From assembly GCA_905221605.1 (NCBI GenBank), contig CAJNDS010000304.1, forward strand, positions 106,235 to 170,234: a stretch of DNA of 64,000 bases. Direction: 5' to 3'. Under the pieces are notes generated by a model. That model was not told the DNA's origin, did not search any database, and worked only from the letters and a program-made list of their open reading frames with translations. A program made the translations under genes and the position numbers. Origin of the DNA: Symbiodinium natans (Eukaryota; Sar; Dinophyceae; Suessiales; Symbiodiniaceae). Numbering within the stretch: the stretch's first letter is position 1; each line of letters starts with the position of its first letter. Shown in pieces: positions 22,295 through 33,626 of the stretch.

Positions 22295-25200
22295 ATCAGG
22301 TGCGGAGTTGGTGAGGATTTCGGCTCCATCGATGTGATGGAGGCCGCCGCCCCCCACCCCCCCAAGCAAATCCCAAGCTCGGTTCTGTTTAGGGTTTAGG
22401 GTTTGGGATTTCGGGTTTGGGGTTTAGGGTTTCGGGTTTAGGGTTTGGGCTTTAGGGTTCGGGGTTTAGGGTTGAAGGCGTACGGGTCTTTTAGGATTTA
22501 GAGTATTTGGGGGGGGGGGGGGGAAGTGAAGCCATGCCCACAAAATGCCTCCAGCACGGTTGTCCCGATGAGGGTACGTGAACAGCAACCCATTTTGGGG
22601 TTCATGTGCTCCCCAAGGTATTGGGGTTGCGGAATTCTGGTTCTTAGGTGTTCGATTTATTTGTGTTTGAGGGTTTGGGGTTTCGGGTTTAGGGTTTAGG
22701 GGGGAGGGTGAGGGGTCTTAGGGTCGCTGGGTTTCGGGTTTAGGGGCCGTCGGCGTTGGGGGCCTATGGGCTTCGTGGGGTTTTTAGGGTTTAGGGATTA
22801 GGGCTCTAAGGGTTCAGGGTTTGGGGTTGGGGGTGTGGGGTTTGGGGGTTTGGGGGCGATGTGGGTTCAAGGGCTTCTTGTGGCGCATGGGGTTCAAGCT
22901 TGGTAGCTTGAGTGCGAGGCTCACAGTTCCCCTAAGCCCCAAGCCCCAAACCCTAAACCCCAAGCCCAAAATCCCAAACCCCAAACCCCAAACCCTAAAC
23001 CCTAAACCCTAAACCCTAAACCCTAAACCCTAAACCCTTAACCCTAAACCCTGAGCAGCTCTAAGGGTTAGAGAAGCTGAAGAGCAACAACCTGTACCTC
23101 GGCCCAAACCCTGGCGGTCTACTTGGGGGTTGAGGGTTGAAGGGTTTGCGGTATAAACCCTAAGCCCGAAAACGGTTGCCTAAACCCTAAACCCTAAACC
23201 CTAAACCCTAAACCCTAAACCCTACACCCCCAAGAAAGGTGCGCTGCACCACGGAGTTGCCACCGGTTCCAGAGCCTGAGCCATTTCCCTCGAGCTGCTG
23301 GCAGGGATGCGGGCAGAGGCCGCCGTTTTCGGCTTTGAGGGTTTAGAGTTTAGGGTTTAGGGTTTAGGGTTTAGGGTTTAGGGTTTCAGGTGCTATAGGG
23401 GCTTTAGGTTTTTATTTTCTTGTTTTTGTTTCTTCACTTTTTTTTCGGGGGGTTTCTGGGGTTTTTGGGGGGCTCAGTGCTTGACGATGAGTTTGGGTTG
23501 AGTTAGGGTTGGGGGGGAGGGGTTGGCTTCGGGCACTTGGGGGCTTTGATGATTAGACTCGAGGTTTGCTACCTCGCCGCCCAACATCCGCTGTGAACGA
23601 AGTGCCCTTTGCCAGGTGGAAAGAATTCAACAGCACGACGTTGGACCGCATGTGGCTCGGCGGGAGCCTTCAACATCTCGGGGTCCTCAATCTTAGGGCT
23701 TCGGCTTTTCTGTTTCGGTTTTAGGGTATTTCAAGGGTTCAAGTTGGGGCTTTCTCGGGTGTTGAGGCTTTGCAGGAGTTGAGGGTTTCGGGCATGGGAG
23801 TACCTTTTGGGTAGAGTTTGAGGCTTCGGCTGTTGAGGCATTAGGGGTTATAGTGTTCGGTCAGGCTATGGGAAAAAACCATAAACCCTAAACCAAGCAC
23901 TGAAAGCGCGTGTTTTCTTTCTTGCAGGGCTGAAGAATAAGCCTCGCAGCCTGAGAACTCAGCCCTAGAAGCACTGTTTAGGGTTTCAGGTCCCTAAAAC
24001 CCGAAACCCTATGAGCCCTTCATGTGCGGTTTTGGGATCTGCTTTGGCAGGTGTCACCTAAGCTGGCCAGCCTACAGTCAATCCCGTTTCGGTGCTGTCC
24101 TTATAAGTCCAACTTGACAAGCTGAAGACCCCAGCAGCCCCTACCCGGCAGACAAAAGCGAGACAGACGTTATATATGTTGAGTTTGAGTCCGAGTTTCG
24201 GAAGTCAGGTCAACGCTTGAGATCCACTCCGTCATCGTGGGGAACAGCTACATCAGCTTCAACCACGTCGCGTGCATCACCCTCGCAGCCAGCTTCAAAA
24301 GCGATCTGCGCATCGGGGGTCGGGTCCCTAAACCCTAAACCCTAAACCCTAAACCCTAAACCCTAAACCCCTAAGCCCCTAAACCCCTAAACCCCTAAAC
24401 CCAGCAAGACATCTGTTCCATCCTTGCAGTAAGAAGACAAGGGCAGAAGCCGGGCGGACTCTTGGCCGACCTTCCTTCTGCAACTTTAAGGGTAGTTTCA
24501 CGGGCCCTTAATATGGTCCCGTACCCCCTTCGTAGGGTTCTGAAGTATGGGCCCTAGGAGGAAGGGCTTTTGGCTCCTCCGCAGACCGCCCTAAACCCTA
24601 AACCCTAAGCCTTTCTGAACCCTAAACCCTAAACCCTAAACCCTAAACCCTAAACCCTAAACCCTAAACCCTAAACCCTAAACCCTCCAGAGGCCTCCGG
24701 AATGGCGGCGATTGGTTTGGTCACAGACAGCATCCTGGCTACAGGGCCTTTCTTGGGGGGGGGGGGGGGGCAGCGGAGGGGTTCCTAAGGGGCTTGTAGG
24801 GTTTTGGGGTTTAGGGTTTAGGGTTTGGGGTTTGGGGTTTGGGGTTCAGGGTTAGTAGGCTATGAAGGTTGCTACTCCCTTTGTTAGGATATTGGTTGTT
24901 TTCGCGTTTTCCTTTCAAACCGAACCCACGCACACAGCTGCAAGACATCTTCTGGGCTGGGGTCTCAGAGCCTAGGCTGCAGCCCACATGCTTGACAGCG
25001 TCTACTGTGGCTGTGGGGCTTTAAGATGTGGGGTTTAGGCTTTCGAGTTTAGGGTTTAGGGTTTCCGCTTTAGGGCAGACCTTGCAGGGGTTAGGGCTTT
25101 GGGGGTTGGGCTTTTGCACCTACTCATTAAGCTGCGCTTACGATTACGACTCAAAATGTTATTCGTTTCTGTTGCAACTTCTACAAATATTCGAACAAAT

Positions 25201-27468
25201 CATTCTTATTATTGTTACGATTACGATCTCCATGAAGTACTGGGATCATTCTGATCACTATTGTCATCGAGTATGCCTAGCTAGCATGCGCAGTAGTCCC
25301 CTTCCTCCCTTGCCAACTTAGGGCTTGGGTTTAGGGTTTAGGGTTTAGGGTTTAGGGTTTAGGGTTTAGGGTTTAGGGTTTAGGGGTTAGGGGTTAGGGG
25401 TTAGGGGTTAGGGGTTAGGGGTTAGGGGTTAGGGGTTAGGGTTTAGGTTCTTCATAAACACCCTTAGTCGACAGAGTATCTTCGCGGTCCTAAACCCGAA
25501 CCCTTCTCCGAAACCCTGCACTTGCATTCTTATCCCACACCCCAAGTCCGAACCTTAAGCCCTCAGCCCTAGCCCGACGCCGACACCCCAAATCCGAAAC
25601 CCTAAGCCCTAAGCCCTCAACCCGGAACCCTACACCCCAGATCCGAAACCCTCAACCCCTCAACCCTAAACCCTACACTACACCTCCCACTCCGAAATTC
25701 TCAACCCCCTCAACCCGAAGTCCCAAACCGAGTAGGTAGCGTCTTCGTCCTGGCGGCCTTTTTCGTGTCGCCGTTGATGCAGATGGTCCTGGCCTCCTGG
25801 TGGCACCTTCGAAAACCAAAGCCTTGCACGCACCGAGAGTGAAAAACAGGGGGTGTTTATATGGTTCTGAAGAAGTTTAGGGGTGTAAGGGTTTGGGGGT
25901 TTATGGTTCAGGGGTTTAGAGTTTAGGGTTTAGGGTTTAGGGGGGGGGGGGGGGTTAAGGGGCTTAAGGTTTAGGGGCAGAAGGGTTGCAGGGTTTTGGA
26001 CTCAAGGCGGTTTATTGTCCGGGGCTTAGGCTTGTGGAGCTGAGGGCCTTGCACCCCAAGCCGCCTTCTTTGGCCCAGGGTGATGGTTGTTTAGTTTAGG
26101 ACTGGGTTCATGTCTTTGCCCGTGCCAGAGGATTAGGCTTTCTGGGCTTAAGGGCTCAGGGTTTTTTTGGAGTCCAACCCGAAAACCCCGTGTCCTTGAA
26201 GCCTCGAAGCCCTGGACCCTGAACATCCTTCAACCTAAACCCTATATAACCCCCCCCCCCCCCGAACCCTGTAAACCCCAAACCCTAAACCCGAGACCCT
26301 AAACCCTAAACCCTACAAACCCCGTGAAGCCTGCAAGCCCTGAGCTCAAAACCCTAAACCCTAAACCCTAAACCCTAAACCCTAAACCCTAAACCCCGCC
26401 AGGCGACGGTGTGGGGCCTCACAGTCCAAGACTTCGCTTTGGCGTGGCGAGGATTCCGAAATATGTGCTTTGGGGCTCCTCGGCTGCAGCGAGTGCGAAG
26501 ATGGTTCAGGGTTTAGGGTTTAGGGTTTGGGGTTTAGGGTTTAGGGGGTTTAGGGGTTTGGGGCTAGGGGTGTAGGGGCTTGCGGCTTACGGTTTCTTCA
26601 AGAATAAGTCAGCATACGTCAAACCCTTAACCTCTAGAAGGAGAATAGAAGGAAGGATTTTGCCATTCCCCTTATTTCTTTTAAGGGGTATGCCGGGTAT
26701 GCCCACGGGGTATGTTGAATACATCTTAGATTAGAGGTGAGTGAGGTTTTCGTTTTTTGGGGCGTGTTAAACGGAATTGCGCTTTGTGAGCGCGCATGAG
26801 GTTGCCGACCTACCCAGCCAAAGATCACCATGTACTCTCGATGCAGGGTGGGTTTAGACGACCTTGACCTGCCACCCTTCACTGAAGCCGCCTATGAGTT
26901 GTGTCACATGGGTCGCTCTGGGCCACTTGGGGCACTTGGCACTCAGATGTCATCAACCCCTAAACCCTAACCCCGATACCCTAAACCCTAAACCCTAAAC
27001 CCTAAACCCTAAACCCTAAACCCTAAACCCTAAACCCTAAACCCTAAACCCTAAACGCCAGCCTTGCGGAAGGCTTTGATCTGCCTGGCTCTTGGATCAC
27101 TCTTTGGACTGAGCCTTGGATGGATGGTTGAAAGGGGTCCCCAATACCTCCTTGGAGAAGCCTGATTTTACGCTGCCCGCCTAATAACTACCCTAAACCC
27201 TAAACCCTAAACCCTAAACCCTAAACCCTAAACCCTAAACCCTAAACCCTAAACCCTAAACCCTAAACCCTAAACCCTAAACCCTAAACCCTAAACCCTA
27301 AACCCTAAACCCTAAACCCTAAACCCTAGCCTAAAGCCCAAGTTTCAACCTGTCTCCATAGTTGAGCTAGCTGATAACTGAAGTATTTGAGCCAGCAACA
27401 GTAGGCAACTTGAATCCTGCAAGCTGTTGAGAAGGTCTGGCCAATGGCTTTGCTGTCGTTGTTGTCAG

Positions 27469-27510
<42 letters not shown>

Positions 27511-30500
27511 TCGCAACGGGTAGCGTGCACATGTATGACACACACAAAACTCAACAGCTGCCATGGCCGCTAAGTCTTAGGGCCGTCACAGTCTTGAGGG
27601 GTCTTGATGGTTTAGGGTTTACATAGGATCCCAGACCCTGTACCGCCTGAACCCTTCTGAGGGTTACATGGTCCTTTAGTGGGGTCCCTTACCCTCTTTC
27701 AAGGGTTCTGAAGTATAGGCTCTTGGGGTTTATAGGGTATACAGGGGTATACAAGGGTTCCCCAATCAAGGGCCCACACTCAGGGACCATGTAACTACCC
27801 TAAGTGCCCTGAACCTTAAACCCTAAGCCCTAAACCCTAAACCCTGAACCCTGAACCCTGACCCCTCAACCCTAAACCCTAAACCCTAAGCCCTAAGCCC
27901 TAAACCCTAAACCCTAAACCTTTAAACCCTAAGCCCTAAGCCCTAAACCCTAAACCCTAGCTTCAGCTATGCACTCAGGCTCATCGGGGCCTTGTCCGGC
28001 GAAAAGGACTTGATTTCCCCGATCGGGGACTACCGAGGCGGGTTTAGGGTTTAGGGTTTAGGGTTGAGGGTTGAGGGTTTAGGGTTTAGGGCTTAGGGTC
28101 TGAAATGTTAGCCTTAATCCTGAAACCCTAACACCCTAGGCTCCAAAGCCCCTAAATAACAACATTGATCGTAACATTTGTACTAATTTTATGAGAATAT
28201 GATACGATCAAAGCTGACAGCGACATATTTTTAGTCACTAAACCGCGAACCTGCAAGCCCTTAGTCCCTAAACCCTAAACCTTAAACCTTAAACCCTAAA
28301 CCCTAAACCCTGAAATCTGGAGGCTCCACCTCGTTTATCTCCATCAACACACTGCAGATCACCTCGCGTGGCCCTCCCGCAGGCCAGGCATTCCTTGAGG
28401 TTAGGGTTTAGGGTTTTTAGGGTTTAGGGTTTTTAGGGTTTAGGGTTTAGGGTTTAGGGTTTAGGGTTTAGGGTTTAGGGTTAGGGGTACAGGGTACATG
28501 GTTTAGGGTTATTATTTTTGTTTAGGGATGCTTACAGCTTGTAAGGGTTTAGGGTTTTGGGCTATGGGCGAAATGTGCCGCCCAAGATGCATTGTACCCC
28601 CATATGGCTTGGCTTTAGCTACAGCTGGGTTGGTTAGCTGGGACGATGCAAACGTTCTAAGAACGTAGCAGGGCCTTTAACAAACATGGGCTTGTTTTGG
28701 GCTTGGCTTGGCTTGGCTTTGGCGGCAGTATGCGACCCCCCCACCCCCCCCACCCCCATTTCGGGTTTCGGGTTCCAGCGTGTGAGGCCCAAATTTCCAG
28801 ACCCCGAAGCCTTTTTCGAGTCGGAGAATCCGGGTCTCCGCCTAGGTGCTTCGGCCTTGAAGAGCATCTTTTGAACAGGGGTCGGTGCAGGAGCTTTGGG
28901 GAGTCCTTATGGGGCCACCCCTCCACCCAAAGACCTCAAGTGTTTAATCATACCCTAACCCCGAAACCCTGAACCATTCAGGGTAACCCGAGTTGGAAAT
29001 ACTTGAGAAGTCTTAAGCTTCGAGTGTGAGGCAACGTGCTCATGTCAGCCATCGTGGCCGCCCTTTCCGGCATGGCGGTGGCATTAGGCGGGCTGGCTGT
29101 ATCTCATACTAGGTACTGATAATAACAATAATAATAATAATCATCATCATCATCATCATCGTAATGGTAATAGTAATACCAAGAATTTTAATCATAATAG
29201 TGGGGAATGAGATCGAAAAGTGTTACACTGCACCAAGAACCAATGAATTCATGCAGAGGAGGAGTGATGGTGAGTGACAAGCTTTGGACAGCAAAAGATT
29301 AGGCGAATGCTTCGAAAAGAGCGGTGAGCAGCAACTCCTGAACCCTTCCAGCCTTGCAGAAGAAGACGTGTGCACGGGACCCTAGACCCTAAACCCTAAG
29401 CTCTGAACCCTAAACCCTAAACCCTAAACCCCACGCGCGGAGAGGCCAGGGAAGCGGCATCTCAAGCGCGCTGATCGGGGTGTGCATCTCCACATCGCTA
29501 CTGCCGCCTCTGGTGAACGCCGGGATGATGTGGCTTGTCTGTTCGGGTTTAGGGTTTAGGGTTTAGGGTTTAGGGTTTAGGGTTTAGGGTTTAGGGTTTA
29601 GGGTTCAGGTTTAGGGTTTAGGGTTTAGGGTTTAGGGTTTAGGGTTTAGGGTTTATTGGAGTACCTATACTTTAACATTACTTTGTTTCACCTAAAATCC
29701 CTGGGGTTTTGGAGTACCTATACTTCAGTACTTTTTTTTGGCTCTAGGCTCCTATTTTTAGCTACTTATGCCTAAAAAAGTACATGTTTTCTTCCAGGGT
29801 CTAGTCCACAGTAGGGTTGTCTTTCACCAGACCGTCCTGTTTTCAGGACATCTAAAGCGGTTAGAACCTTCTCTCGACTAGAAGTCATCATTATGACGAA
29901 AAGATGCCGGGCCATGTCAACCCCATCCCCAAAAGCGTTCCCACAGGCTTTCCACTAGTCAAACTCTTTTGGGTTGAAGAGCTTGCCGCCCTAAACCCTA
30001 AACCCTAAACCCTAAACCCTAAACCCTAAACCCTAAACCCTAAACCCTAAACCCTAAACCCTAAACCCTAAACCCTAAACCCTAACCTAAACCCTAAACC
30101 CTAAACCCTAAACCCTAAACCCTAAACCCTAAACCCTAAACCCTAAACCCTAAACCCTAAACCCCCCCCCCCCCCAAGTGGCATTCAAAAGCCCGAAGCC
30201 GATGGAAGCCACGAGCATGGCAAGTCGCAAGGTGGACCTTACAACTCCGCTTCCCCAAGCTCCGCAACAAAGGGGGCTTCTGCCTCAGCGAGCCGCCTGC
30301 CTGAGGGTTTAGGGTTTAGGGTTTAGGGTTTAGGGTTTAGGGTCTAGGGTTTAGGGCGCATGAGAGGGCCTCGGAGAGATCTGTTTCCGAAAATGGGGGG
30401 GGGGGGGGGCACCCTTCTAGGGGTTCCTCTGCAAGGGCTCTCGTGTTTGGGGTTTATGAGGGGCACCCCTACTTTCGGAAATCCCCATGTGCATCCAGGG

Positions 30501-30876
30501 TATGGACGAGAGGCCTGCCGGCAACTGTATGTGTGATACTCCGACAAGAAGACCAAGGCCCATAGCGACAGAAACCATCACAATCATGGTCGCCGTCATG
30601 GTAGCTACAGTCTAGTTAAGAGCAACAATACCCTAAGAAGTAAGTAACACCAATCCAAGATAGTCACTGAACGCTTGAGAGTGTAGTCTGGAGTTGAGGT
30701 TTCCCTGAATTTCCGCGAATTACGAGCTGCGGGCGGCATCAGCTGAAAGTAAGAAGGCTGGCACTGTTTAGGGTTTAGGCCTAGCCTACTCCCCAAATCC
30801 TAAACCCTATAGGGCTTAACACGTGGGTGCCATGTTGGGCTCGCGTAGGCGAGGGAGTACAAGGCTTTAAGGCCCT

Positions 30877-30912
<36 letters not shown>

Positions 30913-31138
30913 CCCTGAAAATACTTTCTGCTGGTTAGCAGGGAATGAGGGAATCAGGGACCTATATATACCCTTTAAAGCAATTCTACAGGGTACCTCT
31001 TTCCCCCATTCCCTACGAAGCAACCGTAAGAAATTAAGGATTGGCGCTTTCTCCGTGTACCTCTACCTAACGAACATCGTCTGCATCGTGGCCTTCGCCT
31101 GGGCCGCCTTCAAGCTTCTTTGCCTGGGCTTCTTTTGA
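22295..31138 (+). CDS. DUF389 (TIGR00341-like) multi-pass membrane protein, 13 exons placed
   Basis: Exons read: 22295-22386 (VGEDFGSIDVM), 23235-23340, 23616-23663 (VERIQQHDVGPHVARR), 24222-24287 (SYISFNHVACITLA), 24693-24729 (ASGMAAIGLVTD), 25736-25791 (SVFVLAAFFVSPLMQMVL), 26403-26466 (ATVWGLTVQDFALAWRGFRN), 27062-27136 (LICLALGSLFGLSLGW), 28358-28382 (ITSRGPPA), 29049-29112 (IVAALSGMAVALGGLAVS), 29443-29546 (ISSALIGVCISTSLLPPLVN then AGMMW), 30179-30306 (Ser/Gly-rich linker) and 31031-31138 (GAFSVYLYLTNIVCIVAFAW, TGA at 31136). The order G-L-x-T-D-S, SPLM, G-x-x-x-x-D, SRG, SG, SLLPPLVN and LTNI matches DUF389, a family of poorly understood membrane proteins. Phases agree across most joins when GC donors are allowed at 24288, 24730, 25792, 26467 and 28383. 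Unplaced: the link 27136 to 28358 (possible exon 27979-28040) and 30306 to 31031. The start codon was not found. Confidence 0.8.
25329..25445. repeat. TTTAGGG then TTAGGGG arrays
   Basis: Eight TTTAGGG units switch to about nine TTAGGGG heptamers. Lies in an intron of the DUF389 gene. Confidence 0.92.
26977..27056. repeat. CCCTAAA telomere-like array
   Basis: About 11 perfect units, immediately upstream of the acceptor cgccag of the exon at 27062. Confidence 0.95.
27191..27329. repeat. CCCTAAA telomere-like array
   Basis: About 19 perfect units in an intron of the DUF389 gene. Confidence 0.95.
27471..27510. repeat. (GAT)n microsatellite
   Basis: Thirteen GAT repeats; produces poly-Asp, poly-His and poly-Ser frames that are not genes. 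Confidence 0.95.
27659..27801. mobile_element. Foldback/MITE-like element, family H
   Basis: Left gagggttacatggtcc and right gggaccatgtaactaccct are inverted copies. Related ends (agggtagttt/aaactaccct with gggccc) occur at 24492-24565, 8290-8330 and 49187-49262. Confidence 0.6.
29996..30165. repeat. Long CCCTAAA array followed by C-tract and AAG
   Basis: About 24 units with one 6-nt slip, then a run of about 16 C and AAG at 30176-30178. The C-tract plus AG makes a plausible pyrimidine tract and acceptor for the exon at 30179. Confidence 0.93.
30931..31025. mobile_element. Foldback/MITE-like element, family A
   Basis: Left ctggttagcagggaatgagg and right ccccattccctacgaag are imperfect inverted ends. 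It lies directly upstream of the last DUF389 exon, so the acceptor at 31030 abuts the element's end. Confidence 0.65.
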
Positions 31139-31179
31139 GTGGGGGAAGGGGGTCTAGACTCCAAAACCCTTTACGATTC

Positions 31180-31355
31180 AGGGTTTAGGGTTTAGGGTTG
31201 TAGGGCTTTAGGGGTTTAGGGCTTTAGGGCTTTAGGGGTTTAGGGGTTTAGGGCTTTAGGGCTTTAGGGCTTTAGGGCTTTAGGGCTTTAGGGCTTTAGG
31301 GGTTTAGGGGTTTAGGGGTTTAGGGGTTTCGGGGTTTCGGGGTTTCGGGGTTAGG
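31180..31355. repeat. Variant block: TTTAGGGC, TTTAGGGG, TTTCGGGG
   Basis: Locally ordered runs of three octamer derivatives of the telomere unit, just after the stop codon of the DUF389 gene. Confidence 0.88.
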
Positions 31356-31850
31356 GTTTAGATTTTATGCCAAGACGCGCGCGCGAACCTAAGGTTTAAG
31401 CACATCGGCGGCCGGACATTGCGGCCCATGGCCCGCGCACCAGCCGCCCGGCCTTCTGTATCCCCCTTGGGATTTTTTATTTTGTTTATATAAGTTTAGA
31501 ACCCTAAGAGCATATTAAGAATAGTATTCTTAAAACCCAAGAGTATATTACGAATATGATTTTTATTCAGGTTCTAAGGGGAGTATAGCCTACTTGTGAG
31601 GAGATCGCTGGGGTTTGGGGATTGCCCTGATACTAGTATACCTTTGTTATAGTTGGGGAACATTTTGCATGTTTAAGGGTACCTAAACGCAAAAGGAATA
31701 GCAAATAAAATTCTTAATACTATCCCAACCATGAACTAGATACGGGCTTACTTAACCGCCCAAACCATGCAGTTTTATGGGGTTTAGGGCCCTGGGGCTT
31801 AAAGACGTTCTAGGGTGGATGGGTTCTAGGGTTCAAGGTGCAGCTTCAAC

Positions 31851-31930
31851 CCTAAACCCTAAACCCTAAACCCTAAACCCTAAACCCTAAACCCTAAACC
31901 CTAAACCCTAAACCCTAAACCCTAAACCCT
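31851..31930. repeat. CCCTAAA telomere-like array
   Basis: About 11 perfect units immediately upstream of the first exon of the next gene. Confidence 0.95.
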
Positions 31931-31952
31931 GGATTTGGGGAGTTCAGGATCC

Positions 31953-33004
31953 ATGGAAGCAGAGAGTTTGTCGCCTGCCCAGGACCTGCAAGAGGAAGCA
32001 GATCCTGCCACGACCTCGGAGCATGCCCTTGACCCTGAACCCTAAGCCCTAAGCCCTAAACCCTAAACCCTAAACCCTAAGCCCTAAACCCTAAACCCTA
32101 AACCCTTATAAACCCTATTCCTTAGTTAAGGGCTGTTGGGGTAGAATGCCTCCGCCCCCAGTTTCGCAAGAGACTTATTGGGATTTAGTGTTTCCAGGGC
32201 TTTTTCCAAGGCTTTTTTACAGGCCATAGGGCTCATAGGGTTAGGGTTTAGGGCCTAAGTTTAGGGTTTATAGGGTTGTTTGGTGAGTGTACATAGGTTA
32301 TAAACCCTCAACCCTAAAACCTAAATCCTAAACCCTAAACCCTAAACTCTTTCTTGTGGATACTGGTAACTTGCAAGACCCTCCGGAGGCCCAAATCACG
32401 CCCGGGGTGCTGCGCGCCTTCAGTCGCGCCGCTCGGAGTCAATGAGTTCGGGCTGAGGGTAGTTGGGGGGGGGGTGTCTTGGGCTTAGGGTTTTAGGGAT
32501 TTAGGGATTTAGGGATTAGGGTTTAGGGTTTAGGGTTTAGGGGTTTGGGGTTTAGGGTTTGGGGGGAGTGTTTTGAGGGTCCCCGAAGCTCGACACCCTG
32601 GTGGGTGGTCTGGTTGTATTTGGCTTTCAGGGGGTTTCTATGGTTGGGACTCTGAAGTTCCCAGCCCATCCTCCCCCACTCTTGTTTAGCGTTTAGGGTT
32701 TAGGGTTTAGGGTTTAGGGTTTAGGGTTTAGGGCTACTCTTTGCTTGAGCTGCGGGTGGAGACCCCCCTCCAAACCATGCGTAGCCTAAACTTAGCACGA
32801 GCCGCACAGCTCCTGCAGCAGGTTAGGGTTTAGGCTTTAGGGTTTAGGGTGTAGGGTGTAGGGTTTAGGGTTTAGGGTTAGGGTTGAGGGTGTAGGGTGT
32901 AGGGTGTAGGGCTTCGAGTTTAGGGTTTAGGGTTTAGGGTTTAGAGTCCCTTTGCCAAGGACCTGAGTGCAAGGGTCGGCGGCAGCCAGACGCAGCTGTT
33001 GTGA
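31953..33004 (+). CDS. Small four-exon gene, apparently complete (about 89 aa), hypothetical
   Basis: ATG at 31953. Exons 31953-32024 (MEAESLSPAQDLQEEADPAT), 32378-32458 (VAPLGVNEFGLR at its end), 32750-32821 (MRSLNLARAAQLLQQ at its end) and 32960-33004 (DLSARVGGSQTQLL, stop TGA). Lengths 72, 81, 72 and 45 nt are all multiples of three, so every intron is phase 0. The first donor is GC (inferred), the second GTAG, the third GTTAGGG; acceptors are CAAG, TTGAG and CCAAG. Introns contain CCCTAAA and TTTAGGG tracts. Acidic N-terminus, helical middle; no family recognised. Exon 1 could end slightly later. Confidence 0.6.
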
Positions 33005-33063
33005 TGCTCTGATCCTTGGGCCCCTACACCGTCTGAACCTTGAGTAAGCGAGGCAGACCCCTA

Positions 33064-33158
33064 AAACCCTAAACCCTAAACCCTAAACCCTAAACCCTAA
33101 ACCCTAAACCCTAAACCCTAAACCCTAAACCCTAAACCCTAAACCCTAAACCCTAAAC
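33064..33158. repeat. CCCTAAA telomere-like array
   Basis: About 13 perfect units just after the stop of the gene at 31953-33004. Confidence 0.95.
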
Positions 33159-33213
33159 CCAGACTCAGGGTGTCAAGTTTAGTTGCTTCGGTGTTTCACT
33201 GCCTGGTTGCCGG

Positions 33214-33335
33214 TCTACTATGTGCTTAAGAACCCCCCCCCCCCCAAGAAAAAAAAACATGAAAAACATTCTTCCTTCTAAGGGTAGTATAGCGATTTTT
33301 CATCATTATGTTTTGGGGGGTTCTTCAGCAATTAG
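33214..33335. mobile_element. Foldback/MITE-like element, family D
   Basis: Left tgcttaagaacccccc and right ggggggttcttcagcaa are inverted ends; AT-rich interior with 'gggtagtatagcgatt' shared with the copy at 45162 (as 'ggggtaatataggga'). Confidence 0.7.
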
Positions 33336-33626
33336 GAGCTGTTGGGCTTCCCGGCATGACCCGACAGGTTTCTTCCGGGGTGTGGCAGCGCAGTTGCCTG
33401 TTGGGGCAAGGCGGAGAGACCCGGAAAAGGCCACACGCACGGAACTTGGTGCCTAGGGTCCCCCTACGCCCGAAGCCCTAAGCCCTAAGCCCTAAACCTA
33501 AACCCCAAACCCTAAACCCCAAACTCTAAACCCTCAGCCCTAAGCCCTAAACCCTAAACCCTACAAATTGGGTCTAAAAGTCGCCAGACATCTCCTGCTC
33601 TCGGTGGGTGGAGGGGATGGTTGCAG

